Positions 20,170 to 31,775 are shown, numbered from the stretch's first letter. The stretch: 64,000 nucleotides of DNA from Oreohelix idahoensis (GCA_024509875.1 JAMPIV010018776.1:688001-752000); one strand, 5' to 3'. The notes: generated by a model not told the origin, from the sequence alone. Program-made: numbers and translations.

Positions 20170-20430
20170 CAAACCAAACCACTACACTACACCTCCATAA
20201 AGAGCTTATACCTTCAACAAATCTATGTTAAGTCGTCCTGTCCTGTTCCATTCACTTTAGATACTTCCATGTCCTCTTTATACCAGTTCTCTTCTCCGTG
20301 TGTTCTCTGCTTTCAGTTCTCTTGCCCATATGATTTCTGTCTTCAGTTATCTTCTTTATGTGTTTTCTGTCTTCAGTTATCTTCTTTATGTGTTTTCTGT
20401 CTTCAGTTATCTTCTGTCGTAGATTTTTGA
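20170..20430 (-). pseudogene. LINE-B 3' end, with a short 30-bp repeat run
   Basis: In reverse this aligns with the C terminus of the LINE at 50470-50680: a basic region (TESREHTEKRTGIKRTWKYL) and a diverged end. From 20283 to 20415 a 30-bp unit is repeated about four times, diverged on the left and nearly perfect on the right. A (GGTTT)-like tail follows at about 20165-20180. Confidence 0.65.
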
Positions 20431-22956
20431 TAGGGAAATTAAGACTTGGGTTGGTCCCTTCTGAATAGGTTAGAATGAGTGATAGCCACAGTGAGATGTG
20501 ATAATAGAAATAGAGTTCCACGAGTGAGATGGTAGAAATTTATGGAGGCTGTTCCGGAAATCGAGAATCTCTCTCTCTCTCTCTTTCCGCCTATCTTCTA
20601 CAACAGATCCAAAGGAGTCAGACAGTCTATAAAAAATAGGTATATAAATATATATCTATCCACTCACGTGCCCGCACATACGAGTGACGACAGTTAGACA
20701 CACAGACGTGGGAACAACTATAACAATGATTATATAGATATTATGGGAATGAACTGACCACCACACTGAAATAAATGTAGGTATAGTTTAATTATCATAG
20801 TAAACTTACATCACAACATATAAAATACATCAGAAGCATATACACATAGTCATAAAAATCAAGGAATGCTACAATAGTGATAGACCCGTTTGTATGGTCC
20901 TCCCCTGGATATATAGCTCACAGTCCCGTTAGAAGAAAGTGATAACCCCAAAGAGTTACAGATACATATGATTGAGTCTATGGTTTCCCCCTTTTAAGGT
21001 ATGGACAGACTTGATACTCTGCTTTATTCTAAGGGTAAATATTGTTAGCAATAACTTGCATAAAGGAATTCAGGCAGCAAAATGGGTGCCACATTACAAC
21101 AATTAAGAAATCACTCAGTCCTGCATTCACTCTATTCATTCAGCAGTGATCACGTGCAGTTGCTCATACTCACAGCTTTGGTAGCCACTCTGGGAAATAC
21201 AATTTTTCAGGACATTTACCTACAGAATCGTCAATGGCAGCCTTGACCAAAAAATCCCCAGTTCCAAAAAGACGGGTTGAATTCTCTGCCTCAGGGAACG
21301 ATTCCTTGGGGGGTGCTTATTTGTCGAATGTCTGTTTAAGTCGCATAAAATTTTCCAGGTACGAACGTTAATAGCAAGCACAGTGTCACTAGCTCAGTTT
21401 CTAGAAATAAGGAATGTCAGGTCGGTGGGTTCTTTAAGGCTAGGACTATAATCGGTCACCACATCACTTGTCAAACTCCGTCGGAATGTTACTGACGTTA
21501 ATAAGTTACTTGCCGCACAGGCTAAAAATGTACTAGAGTATTTCTCGATAGGCCTGATTCTTCATTTATCCTTTAAAGTACTCGTGAAGATTTTGCACCA
21601 AGTCACTCTAAGGAAAATGGGTTAGTTCTTCACAGGTATTTACTCTGTACTAACGCTGGCAAAGATTGGGTCACCTCAGTATCCACTGAATAAAGAAAAA
21701 ACACATATGAAATATGTTACATATTATGTACTCAATATAACTTACGTTTTTAAAATGCAAGCGTACAGCTTGACTTATCATTTAAAACTTCCCGTGCAAT
21801 AAGTTATATATTTAAAAATCATCAATCCTCATGAATTAGGAATACATACGTATTCCGTCAACAGTCATGAGGCATGTAGCATTTATAAGTTAGTTTAGAA
21901 AAATTTTTCCCGTCTGATTATTTAGCAGTTAAATTAAATTCGTTATAGCTACATTTTTGTTTAAGTTAGAAATTATAATTTATTCTGCTTTCCACTGAAA
22001 CACGTCACTAGAAAATAATACAGACTATATAAATTAAGCACTCTACACCAAATCTAACTAGTGAAATATGAAATAAGCGATTATCACTTTAAACACTTAC
22101 AAAATACTAGATAATTATTATAATATATACCTCAACACACAGAACTACAGGTAATCGCACACTTTAGAATTGTACGCTGATATAGTTATTTGAAGTCTAG
22201 AGCTCGGTAAATTTCCGAACAAACTAGGGCTTCGCTATACAGCTTATTCTATTCACGAACAACCTGTCTACTGCGAATTTTGAGGACTGAATGAAAATAA
22301 AGTTTAACATTCTGGTTATATCTATTTCCAGACAAAGGGTCCCAACTTTATTTCGCCAAACGAAATAATCTCCCCTTTCCGTCTAAAACACCTTACATCA
22401 ACTAGAAGACTACCATGAACTGACACTCGTGCGTTTTCACACCTCACGCTGACCAGGCCAACAGTGAGTGCCTTGTCAGCTGGGATTTCCAGACAAATGT
22501 CTCAAACTGCACCGAGGAGATGTCGGCTATCGCGCCTCACTGAGCGCTCAGCCGATGCAACTCGTTGTGGCAGGTGAAAATGCAGACAAATTTGTCGCCT
22601 ATAGGTCTGGCGAAAGCGAATATTCACAGTGTATTTCGTCTGGTGCAGGGAATGCTGTAGACTTATGTCTGCTCCTATGTCTGGCCAGACGAATATATTC
22701 ACAGTTTCGTCCACTGACACCTAATGCAATAGAATGCCTTTTAACGCTCTCTCTCTGACACGTTATGTCATAAATGCGTTTACCAGTATGAGAAAGAAAA
22801 CGGTAAAGTTGAGAATGGGGAACAAAATATTTTTCGCAAATGAATGGATGCGAAAAATACAGGAAAAGGGTAAGGCGTGATAACAAAAATAGAGGATACG
22901 GGTGGAAGAAAAAGAAGAGGATGTAGGCAATTTATGATCAATAAACTCTCTGTGAC
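20431..22956. other. No gene recognised; AT-rich
   Basis: A (CT)n run lies at about 20569-20584. The stretch 20630-22400 is AT-rich with no convincing frame. At 22607-22645 and 22679-22715 two similar segments (CGAATATTCACAGT / CGAATATATTCACAGT) form an imperfect duplication. I cannot assign a function. Confidence 0.4.
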
Positions 22957-23432
22957 ATCTTCTTTATGTGTTTTCTGTCTTCAGTTATCTTCTTTATGTG
23001 TTTTCTGTCTTCAGTTTTCTTCTTTATGTGTTTTCTGTCTTCAGTTATCTTCTTTATGTGTTTTCTGTCTTCAGTTATCTTCTTTATGTGTTTTCTGTCT
23101 TCAGTTATCTTCTTTATGTGTTTTCTGTCTTCAGTTATCTTCTTTATGTGTTTTCTGTCTTCAGTTATCTTCTTTATGTGTTTTCTGTCTTCAGTTTTTT
23201 TCTTTATGTGTTTTCTGTCTTCAGTTATCTTCTTTATGTGTTTTCTGTCTTCAGTTATCTTCTTTATGTGTTTTCTGTCTTCAGTTATCTTCTTTATGTG
23301 TTTTCTGTCTTCAGTTATCTTCTTTATGTGTTTCCTGTCTTCAGTTATCTTCTTTATATGTTTTCTGTCTTCAGTTATCTTCTTTATGTGTTTTCTGTCT
23401 TCAGTTTTCTTCTTTATGTGTTTTCTGTCTTC
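22957..23432. repeat. 30-bp minisatellite, about 16 units
   Basis: The unit ATCTTCTTTATGTGTTTTCT + GTCTTCAGTT repeats every 30 bases with only scattered changes. All three plus frames are open and give 10-residue hydrophobic repeats, which is expected from a stop-free unit of 30 bases. The reverse strand resembles a segment of the LINE-B coding end. Confidence 0.95.
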
Positions 23433-24020
23433 CTATACCTCTTTTACCTTGTGGATTCCAGAACAAGGACGGCTATTAAAGCTATTAACAGGTTTGCTGA
23501 GTGTGTATCATATCTATTGCCAGTGCCTTCTTCTCTACTCCTGTTCAACTGGCACCTGTCTGGTTCTTTTCATCAGTTCCAGATGTGTGATCTAGTCAAA
23601 CCATTTCCATTCATCGGTTTTACGCGAGCACCCATCTATGAAAGTCTGGAACTTCTTGGTTGCTGAGTTATCTTTGTTCTCCATGTTTCGGAGCCACACA
23701 ATATTATCGACTTTACATGTGAGTTGAAGATTGTAATTTTTGTGTTCGGCGAGATTTCTTTTTATTTCCATGTATTTTCCAAAGCCCCTCTTACCTTTTG
23801 CAATCTTTCCTTTTTTTTTTCCTTTTTTTTTTTTTTGTTATCACTGTCTGTTGTTCCAACTTTGTTCTAAATGGTGCCAAGATAAATGTATGATTCTAGA
23901 TTGTGTTGCAGTGTTTCTTCAAGCGCAGTCTTGATATCATATGCAGCATTTGTTATCACAATCTTTGTCTTTTCCCTGTGTATTTCAGACCCTGTTGCTG
24001 TGACCTCTCATCAAGTATTT
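23433..24020 (-). pseudogene. LINE-B reverse transcriptase, C-terminal fragment
   Basis: Reverse-strand reading gives RTRQVPVEQE and, further upstream, KIHREKTKIVITNAAYDIK, both matching the RT C-terminal region of the LINE at 50680-51010 and of related RTE-like LINEs. The minisatellite at 22957-23432 occupies the place where the next coding segment would be. Many stops make it a dead copy. Confidence 0.7.
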
Positions 24021-24570
24021 TTATGACATAATCGAAAACCAATCTCTTGTACACTAACTCTCTTAATAAAACGTCGGTAACCAACAATGAAAAACATCAG
24101 GCCAGCTTTTCGAGAAAATACGGAAATGGCGCGCATTGCACCGGGCGATCTAAAGTGAACACCCATTAATAAAAGGCTCATGCATTGACATCTTTCCATG
24201 GTGTATTGCGCAGTGAAAGCTTAATTCAGCAACCATTAAACGAGTACGCAGGTCTTTCAATTGTTTCAAAGTGCAACGACCATCAGTCCCGATATGTTGA
24301 CTAAAAAGATACAATCAAGCTGAAATTGAATGAAAAAGATTGAAAGGACCACAAGAGAATTACTACCACTTATCGGACATGGAGCAGAGAGAGAGCGCAA
24401 CATAATTATTCCCCTACCCCTACATCATTACTTGTGCGTTATTTTATAAACGTTATAGTTTTTTGTTTGTTACACACATACATTCTACCAAGACATTTTG
24501 AATGAATTTAAATTTTAAATATGCTTTGCTCGAATTGGGGGGAGAGAAAAAAAAAGGGGGGGGAGAGAAT
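24021..24570. other. No gene recognised
   Basis: Low-complexity runs only: T runs at about 23813-23840 just upstream, and G/A-rich tracts at 24537-24568. No supported frame. Confidence 0.4.
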
Positions 24571-24572
24571 GT

Positions 24573-24740
24573 TAGAGATGATTGCCAAGAGGAGATCATT
24601 ATCCTAGACGCTATACGCAGTTATCTATAAAAAGAAATAGCCAAGTGGAGATCATTATCCTAGGCGCAGTTATCTGTCTCAAGAAATAGCCAGGAGGAGA
24701 TTATTGTAGTATATGTCATTCGCATTTATCTGTCACAAAA
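24573..24740. repeat. Degenerate tandem repeat, three units of about 50-60 bp
   Basis: The block GAAATAGCCAAGTGGAGATC ... GCAGTTATCTGTC appears three times with substitutions and small indels. Confidence 0.7.
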
Positions 24741-24899
24741 GGAAGCAGACGTCTTTACTGTTTGTCTACACTTTCGCAGAGAAACAAGGTGCCATAGATT
24801 TAAAAAAATAGCAGATTGCTATCTTTTCGACATTTTATACATGACACTGGATCAGGAATGCTCGTAAAGTAATGTCTACGTGCGCTGCTGAACGCCTTG

Positions 24900-25235
24900 T
24901 TACTTAGATAGCGAAGTGTTGTTTGTTGCTGAGTAGATGATATCTTTGTGAGTGTGTATATGTAAATGTTGTTGTTGAGTAGGTGATATCTTTGTGAATG
25001 TGTTTATGTAATTGTCGTTGCTGAGTGTGATATCTTGGTGAATGTGTATATGTAAGTGTTGCCCCGTATGGTCTCTGAAGAGACAAAAATAGAATCGGAC
25101 TATTGCACCATCAGGCATATCGTGATGCCTTGTTACTAAAATCGCAAAGTGTGTTGCTGAGTAGTCACTATCTTTGTGAGTGTGTATATGTACGTGTGGT
25201 CCCGTGTAGTTCCTGTGAGGTCTATAATGAGGCAA
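24900..25235. repeat. Degenerate tandem repeat with TGAGTAG-GATATCTTTGTGA
   Basis: GTTGCTGAGTAG..GATATC followed by TTTGTGAGTGTGTATATGTA recurs at about 24925, 24971, 25016 and 25151 with variable spacing. The minus-strand histidine-rich frames here come from the repeat. Confidence 0.65.
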
Positions 25236-25254
25236 AGATAGACAAAGACTACTA

Positions 25255-25440
25255 ATCCCACATGCATGTCGTACAAGGCGACTAATATGAAGTTGTGCAT
25301 GAGGTTGGCAACCTCATCATATAAAATAAATTGCTACAGAAACTATTGCTACAACAGCATGTGAATGCTTGATGCAGTCTTCCTATTATGGTACCAGCCA
25401 CAATGGTGACTCCATGCTCCATAAGGTGTCAAAAGGAAAA
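25255..25440 (+). repeat. R3 dispersed repeat, plus-strand copy
   Basis: It starts near GTCGTACAAGGCGACTAA, passes GGTTGGCAACCTCAT, has the core CTACAGAAACTATTGCTACA and ends near CTCCATGCTCCATAAGG. The same blocks in the same order occur at 29085-29220, 27735-27870, 50200-50300, 35360-35420, 16640-16790 and 6525-6600. Confidence 0.7.
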
Positions 25441-25589
25441 GATTTAAGTGAGAGTGTGTCGGGAGACCTGTTTCCTTCAACATAATGTGAGTTACGTGTA
25501 CCGTCATTCAAGAGAATTTCCATTTGAAACAGTAGCAGAAGACCCCTTCAGTCAAACCGACCAATGGGAATGCGCCCCTGAGATGATAC

Positions 25590-25990
25590 CCCCTCAGTTG
25601 TTGTTTTCCCTGGTGTTCCTTTTGGAGTGTTTTTTTCTCTTCTGGCTGTTGTGAGAGCTTTTTTTCCGCCCTGTTGGCACCGTACGGAGCATCGACATTT
25701 GGTGCGATCGGCAGCTTCAGCCTCCCAATTGCTGGAAATATTTCCATCTCCTTCATGTTTCTCTTACTCACATCTTTGAACCTCCGCTATTGTCGCCAGG
25801 CTGTTCTTTTGCCTTCTGCCAGTTGTCCCTAGATAATATATTTAGGGGTGCGACGATCTTTGCGACGGATATCGCCAAGCCAGCGTAGCGTAAGCTGTCT
25901 AAGCAGTATATGCATGCTTTGAAGGCCATCACGGTATAGCACCTAAACTTGTGTCGCTGTTTTTCCACCAATTACCAAGGATGTGACGGA
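25590..25990 (-). pseudogene. LINE-D reverse transcriptase C terminus, decayed
   Basis: The minus strand reads, across shifts, LTLRWLGDIRRKDRRTP, YIIYGQLAEGKRTAWR and RFKDVSKRNMKEM. This is the familiar end of a LINE family whose intact members read like R(W)LGHV...IPK..LYGEL...GRP..RYKDVCKRDM. No catalytic domain is left. Confidence 0.7.
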
Positions 25991-26089
25991 GAAACATTTG
26001 ATGTAGTCATTATGAATAAGATTTTAAGATCTTGATGTGGGCAGTCCTTGAAAAGAAACTAGCGAGAAGTCCAGAGCTCCCAGGGGAAT

Positions 26090-26265
26090 AACACATTACT
26101 CAAGGCATTAATGGATAACACAACACTTCTGACATCAAAAGAAAATCAGACCCAAAGAATGTTAGCACGCTTGAATGAACTGGTCAGCTGGTGCAAAATG
26201 AAATTCAAACTACTAAGTCAAGAACCTTAGTCAGGAAAGGGGAGTCATCAACTGTGATCATATGC
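26090..26265 (+). pseudogene. LINE-E reverse transcriptase fragment
   Basis: The plus strand gives MDNTTLLTSKENQTQRMLAR and LNELVSWCKMKFKLL. This matches the A-F-M-D-D...LL..L.ELLSWARMKFK region of a LINE family common in molluscs and fish. One D of the catalytic pair is N (MDN). Only about 170 bp remain. A (TCA)n run follows at 26321-26346. Confidence 0.65.
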
Positions 26266-26500
26266 GTGGGGTCAAACCAAAAAAATCCCTAACAAATATT
26301 AGTACCAGACAAGGTTTTATATCATCATCATCATCATCATCATCATTATCACCATCTGTTGCGCAAGAATGTCGCAACGTATTCTGTGTACTTTATATTT
26401 TTCTTATGCAAAGGGAAATAACTCGTGTAATTGTATGTCACTTTTACTTACAACAGTTTTGGTTTCTTGTTGGCGTTCGGTTGCCGATAAGTTTGTTTGA

Positions 26501-26556
26501 GCGATCTTAAGTCATGTCCATATATGGAGCGATCTTAAGTCATGTCCATGTATGGA
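26501..26556. repeat. 28-bp direct duplication
   Basis: GCGATCTTAAGTCATGTCCA plus eight bases occurs twice back to back, differing at one base. Confidence 0.9.
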
Positions 26557-27734
26557 GCGCTCAGGCCCACTTTTCCTATAAGCATTTGGCAACCTGCAAT
26601 GGTTCGGATTCCTATCCTTTTAAGGCTCGATCGAGAAGGTACTATCTTCGTATATTATCTGAACTGTATTCGAATCGCGCCTTGCTGCGCATGTCTAAGT
26701 TTTGGGTTGCTGTCTGAACGGGATTTCCGCCCGCAGTCCGTGGCAGATTCGTTCGAGAGCAAGACGCCTGTTTTGCCAGCGTCTGTGCTTATTCTATCAG
26801 GAAATGGAGTCCTCTATACATTGTTTGTTCCTTTGAGATGATATCTCTTTTGTGATTCCAAGCGCCTGGAGGCGTGTGAGTTATGTGGTTTATTTCCTGA
26901 AGAAAAGGTAATAACATTTTGAATAACATTATCGCTATCTTTCGAGATTGACATGTTTGTAGCCTGCTTATTGAAGAGTCTACGTTGTGAGAAGTTTCTC
27001 AGCTCAAGAATCACGTACATTGTTATGCATTGGGTTGATGCATGTTCTAAGGACTATTTACTTGTTGAACTCTGCTGCTCGATCTAGGTTTGATACCTTT
27101 GTTGACTAAAGGAACTTTGAGGACATTGTTATGTACTTCAGAAGATAGGCTTGTCTTGCTGAGGTCAGATAAAGGAGAGTGGATTTGATCTCCTACGGAT
27201 ATCTTCCGGCTATTATGGAAAGGGACGGAGGTTTCCTCTGACTACATGTACAGCTGGTTATGATGTACTGATATTCATATGATTCACCATTATTGTGATG
27301 CTGTCTGCTATCCAGTGTTGTGCTGACTATGTCAATGTAATGATGACTGTTCTACCGTACACGTAATGTATCTGCATATTAATGTCTATGCACCTCGTCA
27401 TTGTGGCGTCCACAATACATTATGAAAACGTCACTTGCTGTTTAAAGATTCCTTGACTTTTTACGTTATAAGTCGATGTGACGTCCCTGTTTGAAACTGT
27501 AGCTGTTGAACCCCACACTCACATCATTCATACAAACCAGACTAAAGACACCACATTATTTCGCCTTTATCATCCCTGGTGTCTGAGGGTGATACACCAC
27601 TCTTCAAGTGTCAGTATTAACTTACCTTTGGCAAGTAGAAGAAATATGACACCCTCAACATTGTGTGGCAAATAAAAATCATCCACGGAACATTTATCCA
27701 CGCAACATATTTGCTACGCAACACCATCATCATT
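26557..27734. other. No gene recognised
   Basis: Ordinary sequence without a supported frame, repeat or RNA. A segment near 27485-27510 (TTTGAAACTGTAGCTGTTG) faintly resembles a block at 25519, probably old repeat DNA. Confidence 0.4.
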
Positions 27735-27870
27735 TTCCTTTGCGCCCCTTACGGAGTATGGAGCCCCCAAAAGCAATGTCCCCATGCAGAAGCCCGCACC
27801 AAATATCCACATTTCCTTGTAACGACTGTTACTACGGCAATTTGTTTGACATGCTGAGGTTACCCAACAA
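27735..27870 (-). repeat. R3 dispersed repeat, minus-strand copy
   Basis: In reverse: GGTAACCTCAGCATGTCAAA, AATTGCCGTAGTAACAGTCG, then GGTGCGGGCTTCTGCATGGG and GGCTCCATACTCCGTAAGG, the same order as at 25255-25440. Confidence 0.65.
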
Positions 27871-28429
27871 GAACACTATATGGACAAGCTGTTATCTGTA
27901 TCCCGTGTAATGCTTGTTTGTGTAATTCATGGGCAAATGAAATAGATGAAGACATTATAGAATTATGTGGGGAGAAAATACAGTTTTTTTCTCCTGAGTG
28001 TTGGTAAAATGGGCATAAGAGATCTGTAAGTTTCCAGGGAAAGAGTGTAATAATAACGCTCGTTGGTAGCCTTAGGCTTGAAAACCAAAATTTAATAACT
28101 GGAAACATGTTTCGCCAAACTGGCAAGCCGGTACACTTGTTCTGTTCTAGCACAGCATATCTGACTAACCTTAATGTGCACCAGATGGCGTCAGGAAGGT
28201 ATGGTAAAGATACTTTAATATTGTAATAAACAGTATGGTTAGTCATTGCTTGGCTTTGTGCCATCGAGGTTTGCGAATGCCACAGAAATGGCAATATACG
28301 AATGTCAGGTTCTTCTGACCTGTGTTGCTGATTTAATGCACCTGTAAGCTCTGTTATAGATAGTTTTGAATTATGTACAGAGGATAGGAAGGCTGAACAG
28401 GAATTTAAGAGAAGGCATAATATTATAAC

Positions 28430-28835
28430 TAGGGATGGGATCTTTAACGATTAATTAATCGATTAATTACGTTAAAAAAATAAGTAAACGATTAATTGAT
28501 AAAACACATTTTAATCGATTATTACATTTTTAACAAGGTTCATGTTTTCTGTTTAAATGCGAGAGCATTTGCTATGTTTGTGATATGGAATTTGGCAAGA
28601 ATAGTCAATAATAATACATTTTATATTGTAACTTTTCAGTATTTTCATTTTATTTTCAGGACGATGTTGCCTTATAACATATAAAAATATATAAAGTCCT
28701 TAGTGATTTAAAAAAAAAAAAAATCTCATTTATGATTTTTTATAATTTATCACAATGTTCGAAACTGATTGATTAAGCTTCGATTAAAGAAATTCGATTA
28801 ATCGGTGAAGATTATTTTAATCAATGCCAGCACTA
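28430..28835. mobile_element. hAT-type MITE, 406 bp, 8-bp target duplication
   Basis: It is flanked by ATTATAAC on both sides (28422-28429 and 28836-28843). The ends are TAGGGATGGGA... and, in reverse, TAGTGCTGGCA..., an imperfect terminal inverted repeat. Inside are inverted ATTAATCGATTAAT-rich segments near both ends. An 8-bp duplication with TAGGG-like ends is typical of hAT elements. There is no transposase frame, so it is non-autonomous. Confidence 0.75.
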
Positions 28836-28843
28836 ATTATAAC

Positions 28844-29084
28844 ATATTTACACATTTTTTGACGGTTCATTTTCTTTCGTTTGTGTCATTATTGCTATTT
28901 TTTCTGTTCTGTAAATATGCGTTTTGTTTTTTGTCGCTAAATTGACGAAGGTGTTTCATCGAAACGTTTGCTGTCTGATTTAAAGCATCTGTAAAACGCG
29001 TTTTCACTTGTATATTTGTTACCAAAGTACAGCTGAGGTCACATTGTTATACCCAACTTAATGAATACATACACTTATTCTGTT
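28844..29084. other. Short unassigned stretch with hammerhead-like core
   Basis: At 28942-28966 TTGACGA, a 4-bp stem GGTG/CATC with a TTT loop, and GAAACG resemble the conserved core of a hammerhead ribozyme, but the first core base is T instead of C. Confidence 0.3.
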
Positions 29085-29220
29085 GACGTTTACCTCCATA
29101 TGCAACACGGAACAACCACTGCAGCAGGTCCCCTTGTACGAAGTCTATAACAACGCATTTATGCGCTGTTGTAGCGGTGGTTTCTGTAGCAATTAGTTTT
29201 AAATAGGGATGTTGCCAGCC
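29085..29220 (-). repeat. R3 dispersed repeat, minus-strand copy
   Basis: In reverse it reads GGCTGGCAACATCCCTATTT, AATTGCTACAGAAACCACCG, CTACAACAGCGCATAAATGC and ends near GCATATGGAGG. The core is the best match to the copy at 25255. Confidence 0.7.
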
Positions 29221-29229
29221 CGCCATACG

Positions 29230-29711
29230 CAACTTTGTATTAGTCGTCTCCTAGAATGCATACTCTTCAAGATAGTTTAGTAATAATAATAATAGCCCCT
29301 TCACTCATAACTGACTCTGGGAATGCTGGAGTGTCCTCTCCGGGGCGCGGAGCTTGAGCACAGTTATATGAAGATCCCGCTGTTGCCCATGCAGCATGTT
29401 CAACCTCTCCACGCAGCCGGTAGATCCAAAGGAATGGCAGTAGCCGATACAGTTTGGTACCAGCCCCGTCGCAGGAGTTGCCAGAATAATGTCGAATCAA
29501 CATTAGATTGCCTTAACGACGCCGACTCCGGATTTATCCTCAGGGTTTACTCCCGAAGCCAATTCCAAAAAGGGATATTTCCGCAAGGCAGCGGTGGTTT
29601 GAATTCAGAGTTCCTTCTCTTAGATAAGCTACCAACCAAGGATCACGAGCCCTATCTGCCCGAAGCTGCTGGTTTTAGACGGTGACTAACATGAGGTTGT
29701 CCATGTTGCTG
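29230..29711. other. GC-richer unassigned repeat-like DNA
   Basis: GACTAACATGAGGTTGTCCA near 29686 matches the 5' part of the R3 copy at 25272, so this may be an extended head of that family. The plus frame 29323-29685 has no recognisable domain and I do not call it a gene. Confidence 0.35.
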
Positions 29712-31700
29712 GCAGCCTCATTCTTCTTCTTCTTCTTCTTTATTCCTTAGCCACCGACTGTTAAAGCAGTCAGTGGCCATCACGCTTGGTGGCGTCTTGT
29801 AGGACAGCAACAAACCGCTTCTACTTTGCTAGGTCGGCGGCCATCCTTCGTACAGTGCTCCAGCTCTGGTTCATTCTTTGCATCGCATCGCGGCCTCCAC
29901 AGTTCTCAGTCAAGCTATTTTTGGTCGGCCTCTCTTTCGCTTTCCTTTAGGGGTCCACAGCATAGCTGTTCTTGTGAAGGCATCAGGGTCTTTTCTGAGG
30001 ACGTGGCCAACCCAACTCTAGCGTCTGCCAGTTATGATGGTGTGCATGTCCTCTTGGTTGCTCCGGGTAAGCAGTTCTTGGTTGGTGATTGTATTCGGCC
30101 AAAAGATTCGGAGAATTTTCCTTAGGCAGATTGTGTGGACAGAGGACACTTTCGACATTTCCATCTCTGTTACTCTCCAGCATTCCGCACCATAGAGAAG
30201 CACAGAAAGTACTCAGCTCTCATACAAACTTAATTTGGTGTTTGTGCTGTACTAAGAGAACTTCCAGATGTTGTTTAGACTAGCAAAGGCTGTTCTCGCC
30301 TTATACATTCTATTGTTAATGTCTTCGCTTGTTCCGCCGCCTAGTGTTACTAATGCATCCTAGTTATGTAAATGTGTCTGTCTGTTCCAGCTTCTGGTTC
30401 CTTATTGTTATGGGCTCAGGATTGCCTACATTGAGTGTCATGACCTCTGTCTTCTTTAGATGATGTTCAGATCCACCTGCTGGCTATACTTATTCAGTAT
30501 GTCTGTTTTTTCTTGGAAGTGTTGATGTGAATGTGCGAGTAGTGCAATGTCATCCGCATAGTCCATATCTTCCAGTGTAGAAAACGTTGTCCATCGTATT
30601 CCTCTTGGGCTGACCTCTGTTGTCTGGTGCATCACCCAGTCTATGACAGTCAAAAATAAAGTGGTTAATAAGGGGCATCCCTGACGTACTCCTGTCTTCA
30701 CCTCAAAAGTTAGTTTGCTCTGCCCAACACTACATATAAAGTTAGCATTGAGGCTTTTATGATGGAAACAAAGCATATGTTAAATCCATAAGCCCTCAGT
30801 ATTTTCCATATGCTGTCGCCGTGTATTCTGCCAAAGGCCTTTTCGAAATCAACAAAGTTAATGTATATCTGTCTCTGCCATTCTAAGCACTGCTCTATAA
30901 TGCTCCGGGGGGTGAACATATTATCTGCACATCTTCTGTTCTTTCTGAATCCCGCTTTTTCTTTACTCATTTTATGATCTACTACTTTTGAAATTCTCTG
31001 AATAATTCTCCTGCTTAGTATTTTACTGAAAACTGAGATGAGAGTAATTCCTCTCCAGTTGTTGCAGTTAGGCAATTTGACAATTATTCCTTTATTCCAC
31101 TCCATTGGTGTTGTCTCTGTTTTCCAGACTTGTGCAAATAGTGGTTCTAATAGTTAAGCTGCTAGTTCAGGGTCTGTCTTAAAAATAACTCAGCATTTAA
31201 ATTGTCACGACCAAGAGCTTTTCCATTCTTTAACCCTTTGATAGCTGTGATGATTTATTCTCTTCTTGGAATGTCTGTATGTACATCCAGATCATTTTCA
31301 GCCCCAGGAACATTCAGATGCGTCTCTGACGGTTACTTATTCAGTGTTCCTCCGAAGTGCTCTGCCCATCTTGTTTCCTATCCCTGTGCTGTGGTAATGA
31401 GATTTCCTTGCTTGTCTCTTTTACTACCATAATATTGATTGCACTCCGTTTTCCGCTGATGGTTTTAGTTATTTTATATACAGTGCTTTAATCATTTTTC
31501 AGTGCTGACTCTTCTGTCTGTCTTGCAAGATCGTCTAGGACTTTTCTTTTGTTGGCTCACGTTTGACGTTTTACCTTGTCCAGCTGACTGCACTGTTCGC
31601 TATATACTTCCTTTAACCTGGGGAACTGATTCTATTTTGTTTCTTTTCGTTTCTTTTCTAATCGCTATGGTGTTAAATGTTTCTGGTGTTTAATGTTTCT
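29712..31700 (-). pseudogene. LINE-B' reverse transcriptase copy
   Basis: In reverse order of the window: a linker (RWAEHFGGTLN), NNWRGITLISVFSKILSR, CADN..., INFVDFEKAFGRIHGDS, TGVRQGCPL, the catalytic region DMDYADDIALLAHSHQHFQ, then MLLYGAECWRVT and LRKILRIFWPNTITNQELL. The YADD motif is intact but the frame is broken several times. The 3' end (29712-29800) reads GACGCCACCAAGCGTGATGG, CCACTGACTGC and GTCGGTGGCTAAGG before a GAAGAA tail, and it closely resembles the tail of SINE1. It is an RTE-like, APE-type LINE. The endonuclease part of a similar copy is at 34540-35140. Confidence 0.85.
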
Positions 31701-31740
31701 GGTGTTTAATGTTTCTGGTGTTTAATGTTTCTGGTGATAT
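31675..31740. repeat. 16-bp tandem repeat, four units
   Basis: GTTTCTGGTGTTTAAT recurs about four times at the upstream edge of the LINE-B' copy. Confidence 0.85.
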
Positions 31741-31775
31741 GCAATCTTGCCTCTTCTTTTTCTGGAATCCTAAGC

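Noticed and set aside
22877..23666. Three overlapping plus-strand frames of 200-232 codons with hydrophobic 10-residue repeats
   Set aside because: They are the three readings of a stop-free 30-bp minisatellite derived from the reverse strand of a LINE.
24900..25260. CRISPR-like or other spaced repeats
   Set aside because: Spacing and repeat sequence are irregular and the sequence is eukaryotic; it is a degenerate tandem repeat.
27860..28294. 144-codon minus frame
   Set aside because: No domain, no homologous copy in the window and no splice or promoter context that would support a host exon.
29323..29685. 120-codon plus frame in GC-richer DNA
   Set aside because: No recognisable domain; it overlaps repeat DNA related to R3.
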